DNA of 64,000 bases from Pycnopodia helianthoides (GCA_032158295.1 CM063263.1:13154974-13218973); one strand, 5' to 3'; positions 11,601 through 32,740 are shown, numbered from the stretch's first letter. Notes: generated by a model not told the origin, from the letters alone. Numbers and translations are program-made.

Positions 11601-14600
11601 AACCAGTGACCATGGGAATGCAATGTTGGTTACTCAAGCACTGAAGAGTGGACGGGATTAGAACCAGGGACCATGGGAATGCAATGTTGGTTACTCAAGC
11701 ACTGAAGAGTGGACGGGATTAGAACCAGGGACCATGGGAATGCAATGTTGGTTACTCAAGCACCGAAGATTGGACGGGATTAGAACCAGGGACCATGGGA
11801 ATGCAATGTTGGTTACTCAAGCACTGAAGAGTGGGAGAGATTTGAACCAGTGACCATGGCCGGAATGCAATGTTGGTTACTCAAGCACTGAAGAGTGGAA
11901 GAGAGATTAGAACCAGTGACCATGAAAATGGTTGTCAGAATGGGATAGATCCACTGACCTTTTATTATTAGATTGAGTCATAATATTAAGCTTCCTATGT
12001 TAACAGGTGATGGTGAAGGTCCGTCTTGACATCAGTGCATTGGCAGCAAGTGCCACAGAATTGAATGTGTCATTGACTGTATCAACAAACAGTGAAGAAG
12101 TGATTATGGACAATAATAATGCTTTTGCTAGTGTACCGGTCAGTATACTAGCAGATATAATGGTCAACGGGTAAGAAATTACAGCAACGTTAAACTTATG
12201 CCTCACTGATGTTGTCATTTAATCAATTTACATTGTCATATTTATAGAAACTTATCAATGAAAGTGCTTCAAGTAGATACATTTTACTATTCCAATTGTT
12301 AAAATAATTTTAAATAGATGTTGCAGCTTTCCAGGAACATTTGACCCTCATTGTGACTTTCTGATCAGCCTGATCACCATCAGCTTGATCGATGGTGAGT
12401 CATTTCCATTTGCAATTTTCATCTCCTAGCTTTGTATTTATTCCAATCAGTGCATCAACTCCAGCACAGCTAGTGTATAAAGAAGACAAAGATGTGTCAT
12501 CGTCGGATCAATACATGGAATCCATCCTAGAAGCTGTTAAACACCTCTCTGATACTAGAGATACAATGGCATCATCAAATCAAGATAGCTCAGGTATGGG
12601 CTCTGGTGCTGTAAGGCAAAGCGAACTTCAAGATCAGGAATTGAGCTTGACAACCCTCAGCCCTCCTGGACAAGGACTCCCTCCTGTACAAGAAAAACCC
12701 TTAGTTAATGAAACTGTGATAGGACCATCATTCATCCATCAGTTTGAGGTAATCATTGGTATAGTGTAATACTTATAATATGAAGGGGTCACAAAGAGCT
12801 GGCCGATAACGGATAGAAATGAAACTCATACATATATAGACTTGAGTCTTCTCCTTAAGATACAGAATGTTTTACTACAACAACTGTGTGGCTATTATAA
12901 TACAAAGACATTGAGTAGAAGAGCAGTGTTTTGAAAGCAAGAATAGAATGATTAAGAATGGAAAATACAACATTTTTATATTAGTCAGGAAGGGTCAGTG
13001 TGACATGGTCAGTGAGATCGATGAGGGTGGTCCAGAGGTCATAAAAGAACATAAGTTCTAGACAGCCAGTCTATAGACACTAGTCATCTTGGTGGGCATT
13101 GAATTGATACATTGATGGGGCACCTGTTGGCTTGTGAGTGTAACAAGAACAAGCTTACAATAGTTTCCATTAATTAGTGTACATCCTCTTTGATTTAAAC
13201 AATTGATCAATGTGTACTAATTTACCTTTTCTCAACAAATACTTTAAGAGCAAATTGAATGTAAGTAGGAGAATGGTCAAGTACAGTATGTCATTTGCTT
13301 TAATAGTTTTATCAATTTAATGGAGAGAGATTGTTGAGATAAACAAACATGGAAATGTCTAATAGTACGTCACTAACACTGGGCCTATTTGGGTCAATAT
13401 TTTATTCCCAATTGCAGGTCACATACACTGGGTCAATATTCAATGCCAATGGCAGGTCTTTAATTATGTGTCAATGTTTTATTCCCAATTGCAGGTCATT
13501 ACACTGGGTCAATGTCCAAAGCCAATGGCAGATCTTTAATTCTGTGTCAATGTTTTATTCCCAATGACAGGTTGTTAACAATGGCCCAAGTCGTATCCCA
13601 TACAGCAGTCAGCTGAATATCTCCATTCCATGGCGAACACACTCAGGTGATTGGTTAATCTTCATTACTCAGATCCAGGTATGTTCAAATTGCTCCATGG
13701 TTCAATATGGTCGTAGAGTTTTATAAAATAACTGATAAATTATGCCATTTCAAAAAATGCTATTTCCATTTTTAATACAAATATTTTTATAGTTCGCAAT
13801 GAATAGTATACTTACTGGATTGAGGTATATGAAATGATCTGGGCCAAATTTTATAGTCCTGCTTGAGCAGAAAATGTTGTTTAACATTTCTGCTCAGCAA
13901 AAATGAGCAATATACCAGTCGTAGATGGTACATATGGCTGGTAACAAGCTTTATCTGGTAAGCATAATTTGTTTGTACTTGGCTATGAAATTGATGATTA
14001 ATGACACAGATTCTTTTTTGACACGCTCAGGGAAAGGATGGTATTGAAGGATGTGACACGGCAAGTATTATACAGCAACAACACCAAGACATCTTAGCTT
14101 ACTATGAACCCAAACTAAATGACGGAATGGACAAACGACCTAAGGAAGAACAACTCACAGACAACTCTAAAATACCCACAACAAGATTTGTGAGTTCATT
14201 CCTCTTGCTTAAATCCAAATGGCTTTTTGTTTGAATTATTGTTAAGATATGCTATTTTTCATTTCCCAAACAGACCAAAAGAAGACTGTAAGATTAAACC
14301 AATTCTTAATTACAAGTACAATCATTTGTTTATTGAGAGTCTTGAGAATATCATTTTATTTGTAGGACTGTGTTTCTGCTGAGTGTGTCACAATACATTG
14401 TCGTGTCCAACCAATGCTGCCTTTAGCTAGTGCAGTAGTTCAACTACGAGCAAGACTGTGGAAGCATTCATTCCTTAAAGTAAGCAGTATTCCCTAGCCT
14501 TCTTCAGGCTCTTAAAGAGGGTCTTTAATGTGAAGCGCTCATTTTCTAAGTCTCTAATTACCTCACAATAAAATGATGTAAAATGTCATTTTTATTTTAT

Positions 14601-16178
14601 ACTCTTTCAGAGTGAAATGTGAAAAGTGTGTCAAACACAGTGGGATTTTACACCATTTTAATGTGAGGTTAGAGACTTTAAAAAAATCCATTTTCATAAC
14701 GACTTTAACTGTTGGAAAGCGAATGGATCGCAACACTTGATGAAGTTTAAAGGTGTGAGAAACAACACACACAATTTCTACAGTTCTTCTGTCATGCAAA
14801 AGATACTAACTGTTTGTGCCTTCAATATCTGAGCGAGTGTCTATTTAATTGGTCAATCTTTGAATATCATATTTAAAGAAGTTATTTCGTCCAAAATCAG
14901 TTGAGTATCATGATCGCCTTCATCGTCATAAACTTTGTTCGTACAAACTGTTTAAAAAACTCCTCTTTCAATTTTACAGACTAGATATGGATTAACATCA
15001 ATCGTATCAAACGTAGCAGTCCAAATTAACAATCCTCAAGATCTCTTGTCTCAGCCTGATAACCACAAACCAGATGAAGCATTGGTAAGTTTCACACAAT
15101 TATTATTATGAACTCTGTTTCCTCAACCTTTTTGGTTTCATTTCAACATAAGTGACCATTAGGTCTAGAAGAGTATCCTTTAAATTAATTATCCTATAAA
15201 AAAAGAAGCTGAAAATGGGCAGAAGCTGTTGCAAACTGCTTACCAACCAAAAAGATCTGCGGTATAAATGCAACATTTTTAATGGCCTTTAACCCTAGCT
15301 GAGTCCGTCTTAAAGACCCTTTGAGTCTTTCTTAAAAAGCCTTTAAGGAAGACCCTGCTCTAGGGTCAGATTGTGAAGCTACAAAGAAGCTATGACATTT
15401 TTAAACAACAAACCACTTATCACATCTACCCTTTAGAAAGAAACATTTTATCTTTGAGTTTTTATCTGAATCCTTCAATCTGCATAGTTTAATTATAGTT
15501 CAGTTAATGGTTTGGATTATTTTTTACAGATTACTTTGAAAGTGTCCAGAGAGAACATTGTAGCAGGCGAGACTCCTCTAGAAGGTTGGGTTATCCCAGT
15601 CAGTGCAGGTCTTGGATTGTTACTCCTAATACTGATGGTGATTGGAATGGCAAAAGTAAAGACGACTTTTTTCTTTATAAATACTTGGTATTTGTTGACT
15701 TTGGCTTGGCTAGCCACTTGGAAGTAGTTCAACCAAAAGTTAACAAATTTCCATCTCTTCTTTTAGTTTCTACTTGATTCTTTGCTTTTTACTTGGAATA
15801 AACTCCCCACATACATACTTTACCAAAACAATCTGTTAAGAAACCCACTGCAATATCAAAATGGACGGGCCATCTAAAATAAATGTATTATGTAATTGTC
15901 TTGAGCTGAACATCTTTGTACCTGTCCAGCTTCTAGTTCTGTCTTTCTCCTCACCCTCCTTCAGTTTCTCAAACCCATAATTCACATGAACTTATTTTCT
16001 TCACAAATTCTATAAATGCAACTGGTTATCTCTTTTTCATTTTCCATCACAGCTTGGATTTTTCAATCGCAACACAGTTTCCATGATGAAGAAAAAACTT
16101 ATTGAGGAAGAAGCTGCGAATGAACAAATGATAGAAAATCAAGAGAAACCTCAAGAGAATGATTTGTCACCAAGCTAG
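2696..16178 (+). CDS. Integrin alpha subunit, alpha4/alpha9-like, without I domain (25 coding exons, 1101 aa)
   Basis: Type I membrane receptor chain that would pair with an integrin beta subunit to bind matrix or cell-surface ligands. Coding exons: 2696-2862, 3484-3614, 4343-4461, 4700-4835, 5128-5229, 5807-5902, 6116-6258, 6454-6588, 7546-7651, 7787-7881, 8195-8325, 8689-8834, 9174-9325, 9443-9562, 10353-10435, 10688-10832, 11126-11224, 12007-12170, 12451-12748, 13571-13678, 14031-14189, 14366-14479, 14980-15084, 15530-15655, 16053-16178 (3306 nt). Signal peptide about 1-23, then a beta-propeller with FG-GAP repeats and three Ca-binding loops: DLNNDGFSD (311-319), DLNKDGFKD (371-379), DLDGNGYPD (431-439). 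LRSRPVI marks the propeller end, followed by thigh and calf domains with conserved cysteines, a TM segment about 1038-1058, and a tail starting GFFNR (1062-1066). No I domain interrupts propeller blades 2-3. Blade sequences ([26 protein letters not shown]) resemble alpha4/alpha9 most; that subfamily call is inference. A ~100-residue Ser/Gln-rich stretch (757-856) is longer than usual. All introns are GT-AG. Confidence 0.95.
2914..3128 (+). repeat. Three decayed copies of the integrin exon 1 / intron 1 junction
   Basis: The true exon end and donor (GGTGATTG then gtgagtacttt, donor GT at 2863) are followed by three imperfect copies. Their donor-equivalent positions are 2942 (AGTGATTGGTAAAG), 3017 (GGTGATCGGTAGTACTTTC) and 3101 (AGTGATTGTTCAGTATTTTC). 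Each is followed by a tctag/tttag-gttac/taatcaaaaa-like stretch as in the true intron start. Spacing is about 75-84 bp. The copies are diverged, so the duplication is old. Confidence 0.6.
3716..4010. repeat. AT-rich inverted dispersed repeat, copy 1
   Basis: Lies in integrin intron 2. Shared blocks with 5385-5612 are in opposite order and orientation: aaaaaggcagg-like ends, caagatggttgccagc versus ggttaccatcttgaaaa, and ggatcgtaaaaattgatc versus ggatcaatttttacaat. Both share gctaaacatgttttttta at the right end. The element is partly self-complementary with long T and A runs. No coding potential. Confidence 0.5.
4155..4240. mobile_element. Hairpin MITE-like element with ~30-bp arms
   Basis: The left arm starts TTATGGTGGCCCTAAAAGG at 4155; the right arm ends CCCTTCAGGGCCACCATAA at 4240. 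The two arms are near-perfect reverse complements separated by a short loop rich in alternating at/gc. It sits in integrin intron 3. Non-coding. Confidence 0.6.
5385..5612. repeat. AT-rich inverted dispersed repeat, copy 2
   Basis: Lies in integrin intron 5. It shares diagnostic blocks with 3716-4010, mostly in inverted orientation, and ends in the same gctaaacatgttttttta. The two copies flank integrin exons 3-5 as an inverted pair. Confidence 0.5.
6815..6998. mobile_element. MITE-like element, family 'CAATTTCA-AGAGC', copy 1
   Basis: Ends are imperfect inverted repeats: GGACTCAATTTCACAGAGC at 6815 and gctctttgaaattgggcc at 6981-6998. It contains the hallmark ttttaagcaatattttctgc and cttaagcagctct. 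Related copies lie at about 13841-13995 and 41169-41330. Lies in integrin intron 8. Confidence 0.6.
7128..7443. mobile_element. TTAA-flanked MITE (316 bp)
   Basis: Starts TTAAAGGTATTGTACACTTT at 7128 and ends gtgtacagggcctttaa at 7443, forming ~23-bp imperfect terminal inverted repeats bounded by TTAA. TTAA ends are typical of piggyBac-type target duplications; assigning this element to that class is inference. Non-coding; in integrin intron 8. Confidence 0.65.
8961..8980 (-). other. Histone-type 3' stem-loop sequence (relic)
   Basis: Read on the minus strand this is CCAGTTCTTTTCAGAACCAC, close to the animal histone mRNA 3' stem-loop consensus (GGYYCTTTTCAGRRCC followed by ACC). The outer base pair is broken (A opposite C). 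No histone reading frame is visible on the minus strand beside it, so it is either a fragment or a chance match. Confidence 0.35.
9569..9905. mobile_element. TTAA-flanked MITE (337 bp), family with 'TATACAGGATTGGTA' ends
   Basis: Starts TTAAAGGTAGTATACAGG and ends with the inverted form (cctgtatgatacctttaa). The terminal repeats are about 25 bp and the element is bounded by TTAA. It begins only 6 nt after the integrin exon 14 splice donor (9563). A truncated relative in reverse orientation lies at 26456 in MMUT intron 17, sharing tttagtctgaaagcttactg and tctgtgaaatatttcc. Confidence 0.7.
11240..11925 (+). repeat. Minisatellite, 60-62-bp unit, about 11 copies, abutting integrin exon 17
   Basis: Tandem units carry gaaccagggaccatgggaat, gcaatgttggttactcaagc and actgaagtggacgggatt. 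The array begins about 16 bp after the exon 17 donor (GT at 11225). The exon end (gaatgcaatattggtaa, then ctcaagca) matches the unit (gaatgcaatgttggtta, then ctcaagca), so the first unit appears to overlap the exon. Read on the minus strand, each unit also contains GGTTCAAATCC or GGTTCTAATCC, like a tRNA B box. Confidence 0.85.
13390..13570 (+). repeat. Short tandem duplication including the exon 20 splice acceptor (integrin)
   Basis: The true acceptor context (tgtcaatgttttattcccaa, then tgacag, ending 13570) is preceded by two copies of the same stretch ending in ttgcaggtca. Interleaved related segments read caatgccaatggcag and aaagccaatggcaga. Several AG-ending decoy acceptors therefore lie within 180 bp upstream of the used site. 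Confidence 0.7.
13841..13995. mobile_element. MITE-like element, family 'CAATTTCA-AGAGC', copy 2
   Basis: Starts gggccaaattttatagtcc and ends ggctatgaaattgat. The interior carries tgcttgagcagaaaatgttg, as in the 6815 and 41169 copies but in the other orientation. Lies in integrin intron 20. Confidence 0.5.
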
Positions 16179-16276
16179 TTCTGCTAAGGCAATAATAGTG
16201 TGAGTATTTTCTACCAGAGGTTTAATTTCTGCACAGTTCAGAAAGAAGATGATGACGATAAGACAAATCTAGACCG

Positions 16277-16742
16277 TGATAAACTCAATAAACTCTGTTA
16301 GATTCAACTAGGCCATGATAAACTAAATAAACACTTGACTGCTCTTGTTACCCTTGTATGTATGCATGTATGCGTGTTGTCTTGTCATTTAGCCTTCGAG
16401 AAAGACCCTGCTAGGATCGAAACGTCAGGCCACTAACTAATTTTTTGCTAAATAAACTCTGTTAGATTGAACTAATCTAGGCCATGATAAACTAAATAAA
16501 CTCTGTTAGATTCAACTAATCTAGGCCATGATAAACTAAATAAACTCTGTTAGATTCAACTAATCTAGGCCATGATAAACTAAATAAACTCTGTTAGATT
16601 CAACTAATCTAGGCCATGATAAACTCAATAAACTCTGTTAGATTCAACTAATCTAGGCCATGATAAACTAAATAAACTCTGTTAGATTCAACTAATCTAG
16701 GCCATGATAAACTAAATAAACTCTGTTAGATTCAACTAATCT
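16277..16742 (+). repeat. Tandem array of a 44-bp unit with AATAAA in every unit (integrin 3' flank)
   Basis: Unit elements: tctgttagattcaactaatc, taggccatgataaac and taaataaac. About 8 copies start roughly 100 bp after the integrin stop codon. Each copy provides an AATAAA, so this array is the most plausible polyadenylation region of the gene. It is interrupted by a 117-bp insertion (16333-16449). Confidence 0.8.
16333..16449 (+). mobile_element. 117-bp insertion flanked by an 8-bp direct repeat
   Basis: The sequence is bounded on both sides by AAATAAAC (16325-16332 and 16450-16457). Removing it plus one flank restores the 44-bp repeat unit exactly, so the insertion post-dates the array. 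It contains gaaagaccctgctagg and cgaaacgtcaggcc. No clear terminal inverted repeats. An 8-bp duplication is the size seen with hAT-type elements, but the class is inference. Confidence 0.65.
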
Positions 16743-17810
16743 ATGGTGGTTTTTTATCATAGTCGTCAATCTGTCCTTATATGTAGTTGTTGTCACTGTT
16801 GTTAATGGAGTTTGTTGACTGAGTAAGTCAAATGCACTGGACTGCTCGTGGCTAAGACACTTTGCTTCTCAGGGTAAGCATTTTAAGCATACATTGCTCT
16901 GGCCTGTGGGTTTGGCAATAATAATGTAGGTCCTGTATGTTGTGTAACATTAAATAATCCAGTAAACACATTGTGAGAGAGAAAGCTTTTGAATTCTTTG
17001 AGCAGCATCACACTGACTTCCAGGCCTGTATCAGATGATAGAAATATAAGCTGAATGCTTTGCATAATGACGCCTTCTTTGACTTGCTCATAAAATTGGT
17101 TTTTGCATGTTTTGTAGCTTCTGGTAAGAATGGAGCTAATTGATCAAGAGTGGTCTCCAAAGTATTGGTTTGGCAAAAAGAATTAATACAGAGCACTTTG
17201 AAACGCTTTGCTATATAAGAACTACGTATTATTATTAAATACAAAAGTAGTGTATAATTATAAGGAAGTAAAATGACTTTTCAAATGGTTTATTAAATTA
17301 TTGAGTTGTAAACTTTGTAAAAATCATATAAAAAAGGTAATTGAACATCCTGCTAGAATAACATTTGATAATGGATTCAGTTTAGAACTTCATTTGTGCA
17401 TAAAATAAATGCCTTTGGACTCTTCTAGGGATTACCTGTATTATCTTAAAACAGTACTGATTGTAAAATACAATTAATTATCTGTTTGGCTTCACAGAAA
17501 AAGTAAACATAAACCCAGAAGTTATGGCTTTATAAATCAGCTTTTGATAAAAAATAACTTTATAAGTGAGTTGTTGATAAAAAAACTAGTTTCTACACTT
17601 TCAAATAATATGCCAACAGCACTATGGTTTAACAAAATCACAAGTATAGCCACATCTTTGCTACTTTTTACTGGTTCAATTTATTGTTTATTTGTTGTGG
17701 TTGCTTGTGTGTGTGAGCGTGTCTGCCCGTTGAAACCAAGGACTTTAACAAAAGGGAATCCAAACAATGGGTGAACAAAGAGAAGTCCTTGATTTATGGG
17801 ATTCACAAAC

Positions 17811-17832
17811 GTGTGTGTGTGTGTGTGTGTGT
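17811..17832 (+). repeat. (GT)11 microsatellite
   Basis: Uninterrupted dinucleotide run in the integrin-MMUT spacer. Confidence 0.95.
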
Positions 17833-18699
17833 TTTCTTACAGTTTTTGCAGTTTTGTTGTACAAATTTAATGTAAATTTGATTTCTTCCAAATATACATT
17901 TTTATTGCCATTCCTTTAATTGCTGTTGGTATTTTAAAATATAATATATATAAAGGCGCCTTGTTGTGTAAGTGGAACTGTTATATAGCCAATGCTGGAG
18001 AACTTGAGTCAGGTCTCGAACTCGTAGACCGGTCTTGAGTCCATTTTTTGTGGACACGGGTCAGTCTCAGAGCACCTTGACTCAGACTCGGACAACAGGG
18101 ACTCGTACTCGGAGAACAAGGAGCTCGACTACAGTACTGTATATAACCTGTATGTAAATAAATTAAATGAATAAAGAATCGTTATATTGGCAGAATTTTT
18201 AAAAAGTTAATATTTAATTATTACAACTCTATTGAATAATTTTAATCTTGCAAAAGTGTTAAGTATTTCACCCAGAAATAAAACAAGATGCGCTTGAACT
18301 TATGTGTTAAACTTGCCTTTTCTACCCCCTTCTTGACCACACCCACATAAAAGCACCTATAAGAAGTTACTTGGTTATTTCAAACATTTCAAACTACTTT
18401 CGAAGACCGCCCTCATTTGAATAATGAAGTGAATTAGCATAAGTCTTGTCTCCAATAAAAAGACATAAGTTTTTTTGTTTTTTTTTTCACTCTGCAATTG
18501 GCGCTGAAAAAAAGAGAGTTGAGATAATTAAAAGAGAATTTTTTTTAATGATAAACGAAAATCAAGAAATCTCAATAAAAGATGAAAAATTATATGGTTC
18601 AAACCAATTTGAGAAATATAGTTTACAGTGTCTGGATTGTTCAGGTGAATGTTTAGTCTTGGCGCAATTCACTTCTGTTATATTTGGGGTTGAACAAAG

Positions 18700-18945
18700 A
18701 ACATTGACTAGAGCGGGACTTGAACCTGCGACTTGTGGTTATAAAATATAGGATTTTTACTGCCTCTAGCTAATCTCAGTGATCTAGTGGTAGGACATCT
18801 GCTATAAATGGTAAAGGTCATGGGTTCGAATCCCACCCGAGTAATATGCCTGTGGTGGGTTTTTTTCACAGGACTCGGGGGGAAAATGCTGAGAATACAG
18901 TGCTTTTCACACATTCGTGTATGGGTAAAACCATAGTGTTTATTT
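18700..18945. repeat. Divergently oriented pair of tRNA-derived SINE heads
   Basis: On the + strand, 18772-18945 has gtgatctagtggtaggac (A-box region), a perfect B box GGTTCGAATCC at 18823-18833, and the same tail blocks as the element at 195-360 (aggactcgg, aatacagtgcttttcacaca, gggtaaaacca). On the minus strand, 18700-18745 contains GGTTCAAGTCC (in the + strand as ggacttgaacc). Two SINE fragments thus abut in opposite directions. Confidence 0.55.
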
Positions 18946-19293
18946 TTGTTTTCTATCAACTACTTATTATTATTAACTGAACTTTATTTCCAATACCAAA
19001 CACGAGAAAGTTTACAAAATAATACAGAAAGAATGAAGGTGTAAATACATAATGCAGAGGAAATAATTATAAACTTAGACTTAAGAGGGCGCTAACACAT
19101 TGGTTAATTTTATGTTTAGTTCCAAACCTTTCCAAAAGGCATATACAATGTGTTATAACAACAGAACGAAACGGAGCCAGACTACGTGCTTGTTTACGTC
19201 GTGCAAGTAGTTACATACTGTACGTGCAAAATAAAAGGGTACTTGGTTGGTGCCGTGCGCGCGAAGGAAGGGTTAAGAAGAAATAAGCGCAAA

Positions 19294-30480
<11,187 letters not shown>

Positions 30481-30579
30481 GGCATATATGTATTTTGTTT
30501 GATATATTTTTGTTATGACAACAGCATAAATATCTTTGATTTGTTTGTTTGTTGGGTTGTTCGTTTCTCTGTTTAACAG

Positions 30580-30660
30580 AGACAAGGTTCTGAGCTGCAG
30601 CCGTTAAGGTCATCTGTGGTATTTCCGAATCATTTAATCATAAGTGGCACTAACTGAGGG
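30580..30660 (+). pseudogene. Decayed tandem copy of MMUT exon 19
   Basis: About 180 bp downstream of the real last exon. The copy reads acaaggttctgagctgcag, ccgttaaggtcatc, gaatcatttaatcat and aagtggcactaactgaggg, aligned with exon 19 from TRIPVAAVKVI through the stop. In the matching frame it gives T-R-F-stop, then AAAVKVI and SESFNH. A 5-bp deletion lies before the old stop codon. The preceding tttaacag resembles the exon 19 acceptor. It cannot encode the mutase C terminus. Confidence 0.75.
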
Positions 30661-30774
30661 AGATGTGTCTTATGTTTATGTCATTTCATTTCTTATTTAT
30701 TATCTTCAGATTGAGTCAATCTTTCTATGTCAGTTAATAGTCCTCTATACATGTATACCATGCCCGATATGTGG

Positions 30775-31105
30775 CTGGCAGAGGGTCCCCCCCCCCCCAA
30801 TGTTCCCATACTTTAACAGGCTCTTTTCCTCTTGTACCGAAGTACCCCCAAAAAATATAACAATAATAAATAAGTTTTTTTAGTTAATAAATTAATTATT
30901 TAATTATCTATTTTAATTTAAACAAATAATAATGACATAATTAAATAAATAAATAATACAAAAATTGGAAATTGAAAGTTAAACAAATAACTAAGTAAAC
31001 AAATAAATAATAAACAAATAAATCCTCTACATAATTCTGGAGACCCCCAGAACACAACAAAGACACAACAGGAAGGGTGGGGGCACACCATGCCACATTT
31101 GTAGC
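30775..31105. repeat. Dispersed repeat, copy 1, interrupted by AT-rich DNA
   Basis: Segments 30775-30850 (ggcagagggtc, tcccatactttaacag, ctcttttcctcttgtac) and 31020-31105 (aatcctctac, cccagaacacaa, gaagggtggg, gcacaccatgccaca) match 46900-47075 in NDUFS1 intron 6. The intervening 30851-31019 is AT-rich and absent from the other copy, so it looks like an insertion or expansion. Confidence 0.6.
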
Positions 31106-31235
31106 ATCATGCCACATTTCTAGCATCATGCCACATTTCTGACATCATGCATCAACATTTCTAGCATCATGCCACATTTCTAGGCCATTTCATGCCACAT
31201 TTCTAGCATCATGCCACATTTCTAGCACCAAATTA
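31085..31235 (+). repeat. ~19-bp tandem repeat (tgccacatttctagcatca)
   Basis: Six to seven imperfect copies downstream of MMUT, with slippage variants (tctgacatca, tctaggccatttca). Confidence 0.85.
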
Positions 31236-32599
31236 TGTCTTATTATGTGTCTTTCTAGTCTATCTGTTTGGCTGTCATAACTTTACTTGTACATTAATAA
31301 TTTATCTCTACATTTAAAAGGCAGTCCCTTCATAAGCTTCACCTGCCCTTTGTTTATACCACAATTGTCTACATTGTGCTCTTTATCTACTTTTATTTTG
31401 AGAATGTGGCAATTAAAGTTTCCGAATTAATAAAAGGTAACAGCGTCATGACAACAACATCAATCTTCAATTTGTTTAATTGTTTGTTTGTTTGCTGCTT
31501 CTGTTCTTGTGTACGACAAATCTATTTTATTGATAAAAGAACTACATTTTCGTTTAATAAAATAGTTGTTTACAAAATATATGGGATTGGGGTCTGTTGA
31601 TTTCATTAGAAAGCCGAATGTTTGACAGTCATGATATACTTCCTACTTGAGTCCTTTTCTGGTTATGTTGCTCTTCAAAAAATAAGAAAAAATGTTAATA
31701 ACAAGGCCTTAAAGTATGTAAGAGCCTACACTATGTGTACATGTAGTCCAGCCCTAGTACTTGATAAAATTGTCCTACTGTTTTCCAAGGACCAAATATC
31801 ATGTCTAGTTTGAAAAACATTGATTTGGCTTAAGGCATCAGAAAGAAGTGTTTAAAATTCGTTTGATCTGTTTTAAATTAAATGCTTTAAACTTTTTGTC
31901 TGGCCATACCACATGTGTAAATATCTGTTTAAAACCTGTACAAATATTCATCTACATTTGTCTGTAACTGAATTTAACAAACAAAATAATTTGGGTGTTT
32001 GTTGGAGAGAATATCTATATATTATATTGCCTTAAAAAATAATAATAAAATCAAGTGAGATAAGTTATAAATTATATTTGGAGTTGTTTTTTATTATGTA
32101 GTAATGTTTTGTATGTGGTAATGTTTTGTAATCATCAAAAAATAGTTGTATTTGGCCAAAAATGAATTGTAAATTATTAAGGTATTGAACAGGAAAGTTC
32201 AACTAAAGCTTATTAAATAAACGGATATCTTGTAATGCTGTTGTTAAGTTCATATGAATAAATGCAGTTGAATAGCTGGTAATTTTATGTATTCCTTAAT
32301 TCAACGGTGTTTGAGTTTTGAGGCTTCTATCATCATTGAGTATCCTTTTTTTGCTGAATGATGCAATTGGACATACGTCGGTGATATACAATATAATAGA
32401 TTGCCGTAAGAATCGCTTTTAAGAAAATGTAAATTTGACCCTAATTTTGGAGGTCATGACTTTTATATACGAAAACAATTTAACTGGGGGATAGGGTATA
32501 TGGATAGGCATGATAATTGGTGGACCATGGGGTTAAGGTGAGATGGAAGTTTCTGTTGACTCAAATTGAACTTTAACTGACCAATGAAAATGCCGTATT

Positions 32600-32740
32600 A
32601 CCGGCTTTTTCCATATAAGGAACGAAAGGGTGACGTAAGTAGCGGGCGGAACTCGCATGCGCGTGCGCATTACTTACGCAATTCCATTTTCAGCGTCCGC
32701 GTGTAGAAGAATTCCAGGTGAACAAGCTCTTGTAATTTCG
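32600..32740 (+). promoter_or_regulatory. Cytochrome c promoter and 5'-UTR exon with CRE and NRF-1 sites
   Basis: A locally GC-rich block. It holds a CRE-like TGACGTAA (32631-32638) and TGCGCGTGCGCA (32658-32669), whose reverse complement TGCGCACGCGCA is a perfect YGCGCAYGCGCR NRF-1 site. A splice donor at 32741 (ttcg/gtaagt) ends a non-coding first exon that joins 34480, 26 nt before the ATG. NRF-1 plus CREB sites are the known drivers of vertebrate cytochrome c. The TSS is not determined. Confidence 0.7.

Larger units (their letters stand above)
16179..19293. other. Spacer between integrin alpha and MMUT
   Basis: Contains the integrin 3' UTR with its AATAAA-bearing tandem array, a (GT)11 microsatellite at 17811-17832, and a TC/GA-rich degenerate repeat with ctcggactcg-type motifs at about 18000-18140. 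It also holds two SINE heads near 18.7-18.95 kb and the MMUT promoter. No gene is seen in it. Confidence 0.7.
30481..32580. other. Spacer between MMUT and cytochrome c
   Basis: Holds the MMUT 3' flank, the decayed exon 19 copy, a dispersed repeat (30775-31105), a 19-bp tandem repeat (about 31085-31235) and AT-rich unique sequence. A possible polyadenylation signal AATAAA is at 30865-30870. No further gene is seen. Confidence 0.7.

Noticed and set aside
17544..17774. 76-aa open frame with a hydrophobic stretch
   Set aside because: AT-rich and not conserved to any known family; ends near the GT microsatellite.
18775..18845. Functional tRNA gene
   Set aside because: Good B box but no proper cloverleaf; it is followed by the same SINE tail as at 250-360.
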